Assembly: GCA_020440825.1 (NCBI GenBank)
Contig: JAGRNJ010000027.1
Span: 1-39,681, forward strand
Direction: 5' to 3'
DNA: 39,681 nt
DNA from: Leptospiraceae bacterium
Lineage (GTDB): Bacteria > Spirochaetota > Leptospiria > Turneriellales > Turneriellaceae
In this document: positions 34,716-39,681 of the stretch, one piece after another
How the letters are laid out: each line of letters begins with the position of its first letter
Numbering within the stretch: position 1 is the stretch's first letter
The notes under the pieces: generated by a model
The model's input: the letters and a program-made list of their open reading frames with translations, nothing else
Told to the model about the DNA's origin: nothing
Databases searched by the model: none
Made by a program: the position numbers and the translations under genes

Positions 34716-36896
34716 ATGAAAAAAATTATCAACTATTCAATTTTGTTAACGTTTATATCGCTGGTAGTGCAATGCAGTGGTAAATTCAAATCTTTGCAGT
34801 TGGGTGTCGACCTGCCGCAAGGTACAATGGAGAACGGTATTACCGTTAAGATCAGAGAAAGCAATCTAGAATTTTATAATACAAATGGCTTGGTGATCGC
34901 CTTGCCGGTAAAACATGCATTTCTCTCTGGCGCAAGAGCAAAAAGTGAAATCGGTTATTCAATGGCCACGTTTACAATGGGAGAATCGAAAGAGTACAAC
35001 TGCTCAGTTCAATCCATTAGAAGTGCCGACCTGCTCAAAGACCGCTATATAATTTCTGGCACGCTTGAAGGTGATAACGACTGCCCACGCGGTAATTATA
35101 CAATCGAACTGGTTACGCAGGCAGACCAATCGTTGGATCTAAATATTAAACTTCCCGAAGGATTTAACAGGCTGTATTTCAAGCACAATAGCGATCCCGT
35201 TGAGGCGATCTTTGGTCTGGGTGAGCAGTTTACCCACCTGAACCAGAAAGGCCACCGGGTACCCATGCTCACCGAAGAGCAGGGCATTGGGCGCGGGGCT
35301 CAGCCAATAACATTAGGTGCCAATATTACTGCAGGCGCAGGCGGTACAGAATACTCGACATATACACCGGTTCCTTTCTATGTCACCTCAGCTTATCGCA
35401 GTTTTGCACTTGAAAACACTGCCTATTCAGTTTTTGACTTCACATGCGACCGGCATATTGTAATCGAAATCTGGGATACTACTCTGACGGCAAAAGTTGA
35501 CCGAAACGTTTCACCGGCGAATGCAATTTCAAAATACACAGCTATGAGCGGACGTTTCGAAAAATTGCCGAGTTGGGCATATGGTACAATTCTGGGAACC
35601 CAGGGCGGGCGCAACAAAGTAGAAGCTGAAATTAATGCGGCGTTAGCGGCCGGTAATCCTGTAACTGCAATCTGGATTCAAGACTGGGTTGGTCGACGAA
35701 AAACATCTTTTGGTTCTCAATTGTGGTGGCGCTGGCTACCCGATGAAGAAGCCTACCCTGATTTCAAAAACTGGACTTCTGAACTGAAAAAGAAAAATAT
35801 TGTAACATTAGGTTATATCAACTCTTTTCTGGCAGATTCCGGTCCCATGTTTGAAGAAGCTGTTGCAAAAGGATATCTTGTTAAAAATGCCGAAGGCAAA
35901 GATTATGAAATCAAGACGGCGGGGTTTCCGGCATATCTGGTTGACCTGACAAACCCTGCTGCGTTTGCCTGGTTAAAAGAAGTAATCAAAAAAAATATGA
36001 TTGGCAATGGCCTGGGCGGATGGATGGCCGATTTTGGCGAATGGCTTCCGTTCGATGCAAAACTCCATTCTGGCGAAGATGCTGCAATTTATCACAACCG
36101 GTATCCTGTTGACTGGGCCCGCCTGAACCGCGAGGCAATTCGGGAAGCCGGAAAAGAAGGTGAAATTGTATTCTTTACCCGCGCAGGCTTTACAGAGTCA
36201 GCGAAATACTCGACACTTTTCTGGGCAGGTGACCAGATGGTAGAATGGGATCAATATGACGGCCTTGCCTCTTCGATTACCGGCATCATAACCGGGGGGC
36301 TGTCAGGCATTGCATTAAACCATTCTGACATTGGCGGCTACACTACAATCAATAATCCTATTCGAAATTATCACCGCAGCAAAGAGCTGTTTCAACGCTG
36401 GAGCGAGGCGAATGTTTTCTCACCATTTTTCAGAACACATGAGGGTAACCGCCCAGAGAAAAATCACCAGCATTATTCAGACCCTGATACTGTTGACTTT
36501 TTTGCGCGCATGGGACGTCTGCACTATGCAATTAAAGATTATATTCAAGAGACCGTTGAGGTCGCTTCAGAATCGGGTCTGCCGGTTATGCGCGCTGTAT
36601 GGATGCACTATCCCAACGATGAACAGACATATCATGCACGACACCAGTATATGTTAGGCGATACAATGCTGGTATTGCCCGTAATTCATGCAGGGGCAAA
36701 GCATGTACGCGGTTACGTACCTGCAGGGAACTGGGAACATCCACTCGGCATGAAATACAACGGCCCGGGATATTTTTCGATTGGGGCACCGATTTCCTGC
36801 CCTGCTGTACTGCTGAGAATGGACTCTGAACGTTACCCCTCATTGAGAGATACATTGCGCGAAAGCTATCTCAAAGAATGTAAACCAAAAGAATAA
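34716..36896 (+). CDS. GH31 alpha-glycosidase lipoprotein, sulfoquinovosidase-like
   Basis: A 726-residue GH31 enzyme exported as a lipoprotein: basic start, hydrophobic core and Cys20 in 'LVVQCSGK', a spirochaetal lipobox. The catalytic TIM barrel resembles E. coli YihQ, which releases sulfoquinovose from plant-type sulfolipid glycosides. Nucleophile Asp439 lies in 'GGWMADFGEWLP' and acid/base Asp506 in 'WAGDQMVEW'. With a constant offset of 34 residues the YihQ substrate residues align: Gln262 to Gln296, Gln288 to Gln322, Trp304 to Trp338 and Tyr508 to Tyr542. The sulfonate-binding Arg301, however, is Gln335 ('SFGSQLWW'). Close family membership is firm, the true substrate is open. The gene abuts galE tail to tail with no intergenic base. 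Confidence 0.85.
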   Translation: MKKIINYSILLTFISLVVQCSGKFKSLQLGVDLPQGTMENGITVKIRESNLEFYNTNGLVIALPVKHAFLSGARAKSEIGYSMATFTMGESKEYNCSVQSIRSADLLKDRYIISGTLEGDNDCPRGNYTIELVTQADQSLDLNIKLPEGFNRLYFKHNSDPVEAIFGLGEQFTHLNQKGHRVPMLTEEQGIGRGAQPITLGANITAGAGGTEYSTYTPVPFYVTSAYRSFALENTAYSVFDFTCDRHIVIEIWDTTLTAKVDRNVSPANAISKYTAMSGRFEKLPSWAYGTILGTQGGRNKVEAEINAALAAGNPVTAIWIQDWVGRRKTSFGSQLWWRWLPDEEAYPDFKNWTSELKKKNIVTLGYINSFLADSGPMFEEAVAKGYLVKNAEGKDYEIKTAGFPAYLVDLTNPAAFAWLKEVIKKNMIGNGLGGWMADFGEWLPFDAKLHSGEDAAIYHNRYPVDWARLNREAIREAGKEGEIVFFTRAGFTESAKYSTLFWAGDQMVEWDQYDGLASSITGIITGGLSGIALNHSDIGGYTTINNPIRNYHRSKELFQRWSEANVFSPFFRTHEGNRPEKNHQHYSDPDTVDFFARMGRLHYAIKDYIQETVEVASESGLPVMRAVWMHYPNDEQTYHARHQYMLGDTMLVLPVIHAGAKHVRGYVPAGNWEHPLGMKYNGPGYFSIGAPISCPAVLLRMDSERYPSLRDTLRESYLKECKPKE

Positions 36897-37907
36897 TCAG
36901 TATTGTGCATTCAAAGTCTGCTGCCACTGCCATGCAGACTTTAGTGCCTCTTCTAATCCCAACTGGGCTTTCCAGCCCAGTTCTTTCTCTATAAGATCAC
37001 AGTTAGCCCAGATTTTTTCAATATCACCTGACCGTCGCGGCCCAATCTCATAGTTTAATTTAATATTATTTACTCTTTCGAAGGTTCTTAATATTTCGAG
37101 TACACTGGATCCCTGCCCGGTTCCCGCATTGAATACCTGAATTTTGCCGCCTTTCTGCAGATACTCGAGTGCTGCAACATGCGCCCTTGCCAGATCAGTT
37201 ACATGAATATAATCTCGAATGCAGCTGCCATCGGGAGTATTGTAATCGTCACCAAACACCGTCAGTTTTTCGCGAAGACCTGCAGCCGTCTGGGTGACAA
37301 AAGGCACCAGATTGTTCGGTACACCTATGGCCAGTTCACCTATTGCTGCACTTTCATGTGCCCCGATAGGATTAAAATACCGCAGTAAAACGGGAGCAAG
37401 CTTGGCCCCACCCTGCATAAGGTCAAAGACCAGATCTTCACAAATCTGTTTAGTGCGCCCGTAAGGGGATTGTGCAGGTTTACGCTCAGTAGTTTCTGTG
37501 ACGGGTAGAATATCTGGCTGCCCATAGACAGTGCAGGAAGATGAGAAAACATAATGAGCAACTTCGTACTTCAGCATAAGTTTAAGCAAGTTTGAAGTCG
37601 CCAGAATATTGTTTTCATAATACTTAATGGGTTGCTGAACAGATTCGCCAACGGCTTTATAAGCTGCAAAGTGAATGGCTCCGCCAAGATCAGGATGATC
37701 TATAAAAACTTTTTCCAGATCTTGAGAAGCTGCATCGATTGCATAGTGATCTATTTTTTTACCAAGAATCGACTTTAGACCGCTGAGCATAATTTCCTGC
37801 GAGCATCGCAGATCATCAACAATGATGGGCGAATAACCGGCCTTTGCCAGTTCGACAACTGTATGAGAACCAATATAACCGGCCCCGCCGGTAACCAGTA
37901 TTTTCAT
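36897..37907 (-). CDS. galE: UDP-glucose 4-epimerase
   Basis: GalE interconverts UDP-glucose and UDP-galactose (sometimes the N-acetyl forms) with bound NAD. The 336-residue SDR-type protein has the NAD motif 'ILVTGGAGYIGSHTVVEL', Ser in 'HYVFSSSCTVYG' and the catalytic Tyr149/Lys153 pair in 'PAQSPYGRTKQICED'. Family segments 'HFAAYKAVGESVQQPIKYYE', 'LLRYFNPIGAHESAAIGE' and 'GDDYNTPDGSCIRDYIHVTD' are all present. Its ATG overlaps the guaD stop by 4 bp, and AAAGGAG precedes it inside guaD. It likely supplies galactosyl donors for envelope polysaccharide or LPS. Confidence 0.95.
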   Translation of the reverse strand: MKILVTGGAGYIGSHTVVELAKAGYSPIIVDDLRCSQEIMLSGLKSILGKKIDHYAIDAASQDLEKVFIDHPDLGGAIHFAAYKAVGESVQQPIKYYENNILATSNLLKLMLKYEVAHYVFSSSCTVYGQPDILPVTETTERKPAQSPYGRTKQICEDLVFDLMQGGAKLAPVLLRYFNPIGAHESAAIGELAIGVPNNLVPFVTQTAAGLREKLTVFGDDYNTPDGSCIRDYIHVTDLARAHVAALEYLQKGGKIQVFNAGTGQGSSVLEILRTFERVNNIKLNYEIGPRRSGDIEKIWANCDLIEKELGWKAQLGLEEALKSAWQWQQTLNAQY

Positions 37908-39223
37908 GTGGAAGCTCCTTTACTGTTATAAATGCTTTTTCCGCCTACCCAGGTTGAGTGAACGGTACCCCCGAAAGGTCGATACAGTACCCGCGAGAGT
38001 CGTTCTATTGCAGAATCATGTTCACTGACTTCTTCTTTAAATGGTAAAGCATGCAGATCATCTAAGACGACAAAGTCTGCCCATTTGCCTTCTGCAAAAT
38101 TTCCCAGGGAATTTTCTTTGCGCAAGGCAATCGCTCCGCCTAATGTTGATAAATACAGAGCTTCAGCTATACTCATTGCATTTTCCACGGGCCTGCCTAA
38201 TGCGGTCAAAATCATATTATGAGTTTTACTGGTTTCAATTGCTTCACGAGCCTCATGTAGCATTGACAGATCATAACCGGCAGCAACGTCGGTTCCTAAT
38301 GCAATTTTGACCCCTCTATTCACCATTTCCCGATAAGGGAGTGCCCCACTGCCCAAAAAGCGATTCGAGGTGGGACAGTGCACGACACTTGCCCCGGCAT
38401 CTTTAATGCGATGCTGTTCACCTAATGTTAAATGAATTCCATGACCAAGAAGTGAAAACTCACCAATACAGCCATATCGTTCATAAACCTCAAGGTAGTC
38501 TTTGTTGCCAGGATACAATTTCAGGGTCTCTGAAATTTCATCGAGATTTTCACTGATATGGGTCTGTAAGGGGAGGTCATAATTGCGGGCCAGATCACCT
38601 GCTAAAACCAACAGCTCTGCAGTGCAGGAAATTGCAAAACGGGGAGTAGAAACAAAATGAAGTCTGTCATTTTTTTGATGCCAGGTCTTGATCAATGCTT
38701 CTACCTGAGGCAGTGCAGATTTTGCGCTAACACAAAGTTCGGGCGGGGCATTTCTATCCATCAACACCTGCCCCAGAAATGCCCGAATTCCGGTTTTTTC
38801 GGCGGCCCCGAAAGCAGCATGAGTCGCTTCTACATGTGCCGTGATATAGGCAACCACTGTTGTAGTACCGAGATTCAGACAGCGTTGAAAAAAAGACAAA
38901 GCCCGACGATAGGCGAGTTCAGTATCCCGATATTTCATTTCTTCGGGAAAAGTATATTTATTGAGCCAGGGTAAAAGGGGAAGATTGCCAATTCCCGCAA
39001 ATCCAAATTGTGAGAGATGGGTGTGCGTATCGATAAGCCCGGGAATAATGAGCAGGTTTTCAAAATCAATGAACTCATAATTACCTCCCTTACCAGGCAG
39101 GTGTTGTGATGAGATCGACTCGATACGGCCATCATCATCAATGCGCATAAACCCGGATTGCAGTATCTGTATCTGGTCGTGGGAGAGAGGGTTCAGGAAT
39201 GTGCCGCGAATAATTTTTCCCAT
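37904..39223 (-). CDS. guaD: Guanine deaminase
   Basis: GuaD hydrolyses guanine to xanthine and ammonia with a zinc ion. The 439-residue amidohydrolase has the metal motif 'IPGLIDTHTHLSQFGFAGIG' (His67, His69), and the guanine-deaminase stretches 'LPLLPWLNKYTFPEE', 'VSTPRFAISCTAELL', 'LPLQTHISENLDEI' and 'LGTDVAAGYDLSMLHEA'. These match GuaD rather than other amidohydrolases (cytosine deaminase, SAH deaminase). It lies between an ABC ATPase gene (2-nt gap) and galE (4-bp overlap). No other purine genes are visible nearby. Confidence 0.9.
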   Translation of the reverse strand: MGKIIRGTFLNPLSHDQIQILQSGFMRIDDDGRIESISSQHLPGKGGNYEFIDFENLLIIPGLIDTHTHLSQFGFAGIGNLPLLPWLNKYTFPEEMKYRDTELAYRRALSFFQRCLNLGTTTVVAYITAHVEATHAAFGAAEKTGIRAFLGQVLMDRNAPPELCVSAKSALPQVEALIKTWHQKNDRLHFVSTPRFAISCTAELLVLAGDLARNYDLPLQTHISENLDEISETLKLYPGNKDYLEVYERYGCIGEFSLLGHGIHLTLGEQHRIKDAGASVVHCPTSNRFLGSGALPYREMVNRGVKIALGTDVAAGYDLSMLHEAREAIETSKTHNMILTALGRPVENAMSIAEALYLSTLGGAIALRKENSLGNFAEGKWADFVVLDDLHALPFKEEVSEHDSAIERLSRVLYRPFGGTVHSTWVGGKSIYNSKGAST

Positions 39224-39225
39224 CG

Positions 39226-39681
39226 TTATTCTACCACCGGTATGGGGCCTGTCAGGTTACCCTCTCTGAATTGAAGTACATAAGGCTCGGTCGTGGTTTG
39301 GAACTCGCTGACTGGTAACACTGTGTGCAGTTTACCGGCAACCATAAGCCCAATTCTGTCTGCCAGTTTGTAAGCAAACTTGAGATCATGGCAAACTACA
39401 ATCGCAGCACAATGCAGATTGTCGCGAATCTCGAGAATCAGATCGGCAATTGCATCTGTCAAGACCGGGTCAAGGCCGGCTGTCGGGTCATCCATCAGTA
39501 AGATCTGCGGATCAAGAGCAATAGCACGGGCAATCCCGGCACGTTTTTGCATACCACCCGATAATTCTGAAGGCAGTTTATGTTCTGCATCTTTGAGTCC
39601 AGAACGATTGAGACAAGATGTAGCATGAGCGAGCAGTTCTTCATTGCTCATTTTTCTGAGCCGACGCACTGCAAATACAAC
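39226..39681 (-). CDS. ABC transporter ATPase, MlaF-like, C-terminal part (cut by window edge)
   Basis: The C-terminal 151 codons of an ABC ATPase; the reading frame continues past the right edge. The signature 'LSGGMQKRAGIARAIALDPQ', Walker B 'ILLMDDPTAGLDPVLTDA' and 'VVCHDLKFAYKLADRIGLM' are present. The 'G-G-M-x-K/R-R' signature with 'DDPTAGLDP' suits the MlaF/Ttg2A group, the ATPase of MCE-type phospholipid transporters that keep outer-membrane asymmetry; other ABC importers are possible. The Walker A half and the permease and MCE partner genes would lie to the right, outside the window. Confidence 0.8.
   Translation of the reverse strand, partial: VVFAVRRLRKMSNEELLAHATSCLNRSGLKDAEHKLPSELSGGMQKRAGIARAIALDPQILLMDDPTAGLDPVLTDAIADLILEIRDNLHCAAIVVCHDLKFAYKLADRIGLMVAGKLHTVLPVSEFQTTTEPYVLQFREGNLTGPIPVVE

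Noticed and set aside
1-39681. tRNA, rRNA, CRISPR array, transposon or prophage genes
   Set aside because: Intergenic gaps are all short and hold no cloverleaf-like or repeat-spacer structure that I could find, and no transposase, integrase or phage motif appears among the proteins.

Overview
The window is a densely coded stretch of a bacterial chromosome, about 31 protein genes with no gap above roughly 180 bases. A spirochaete of the Leptospirales type (Leptospira/Leptonema/Turneriella-like) fits best. This rests on several lipoproteins with the relaxed spirochaetal lipobox, a flagellar fliS behind a sigma-28-like promoter, a K+-type membrane pyrophosphatase, and several RsbU-type phosphatases. 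The assignment is inferred from gene content, not from a marker gene. I see no tRNA, rRNA, CRISPR array, insertion sequence or prophage.

Region 1 (1-1200) looks accessory: the end of a Phd/RelE-type toxin-antitoxin pair, a DUF202 membrane protein, a 5'-truncated second Phd antitoxin remnant and a small Cys-rich lipoprotein. Region 2 (1300-4950) holds a secreted TPR protein, the tRNA methylthiotransferase mtaB, and on the other strand dedA, then fliS plus a small partner gene. Region 3 (4880-10393) is a pair of large plus-strand genes: a secreted 7-bladed propeller/Ig-like protein and a two-TM sensor-like protein of unknown function.

Region 4 (19428 down to 10400) is a tightly packed seven-gene minus-strand run: ilvB, ilvN, a propeller lipoprotein, a CcmI-like fusion protein, ccmA, ccmB and uvrA, with ATGA overlaps or gaps of at most 8 nt. 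Region 5 (19564-23674) is a plus-strand trio that looks like an envelope-stress module: an exported ClpP-like protease with a long coiled coil, a 7TMR-DISM/SpoIIE phosphatase, and PspA. Region 6 (23682-29858) holds trpF-mutS, a membrane protein with duplicated cytoplasmic helix-hairpin-helix-like modules and a periplasmic LysM domain, and a second SpoIIE-type phosphatase with TPRs.

Region 7 (29998-34560) has a soluble triple-PAS histidine kinase and a single-domain response regulator upstream of the pyrophosphatase gene hppA, which ends in a clear terminator. Region 8 (34716-39681) has a lipoprotein GH31 enzyme closely resembling sulfoquinovosidases but with the sulfonate-binding Arg replaced by Gln. 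It converges on a minus-strand run of an ABC ATPase (partial, MlaF-like), guaD and galE.

The most unusual items are the exported ClpP-like protease/phosphatase/PspA cluster, the GH31 enzyme with its altered substrate pocket, the HhH-TM-LysM tether protein, and the split or fused cytochrome c maturation genes inside an ilv-uvrA operon. Regulatory sites of note are a sigma-28-type promoter before fliS, two inverted repeats in divergent intergenic regions, and promoters placed so close to start codons that leaderless mRNAs are plausible.
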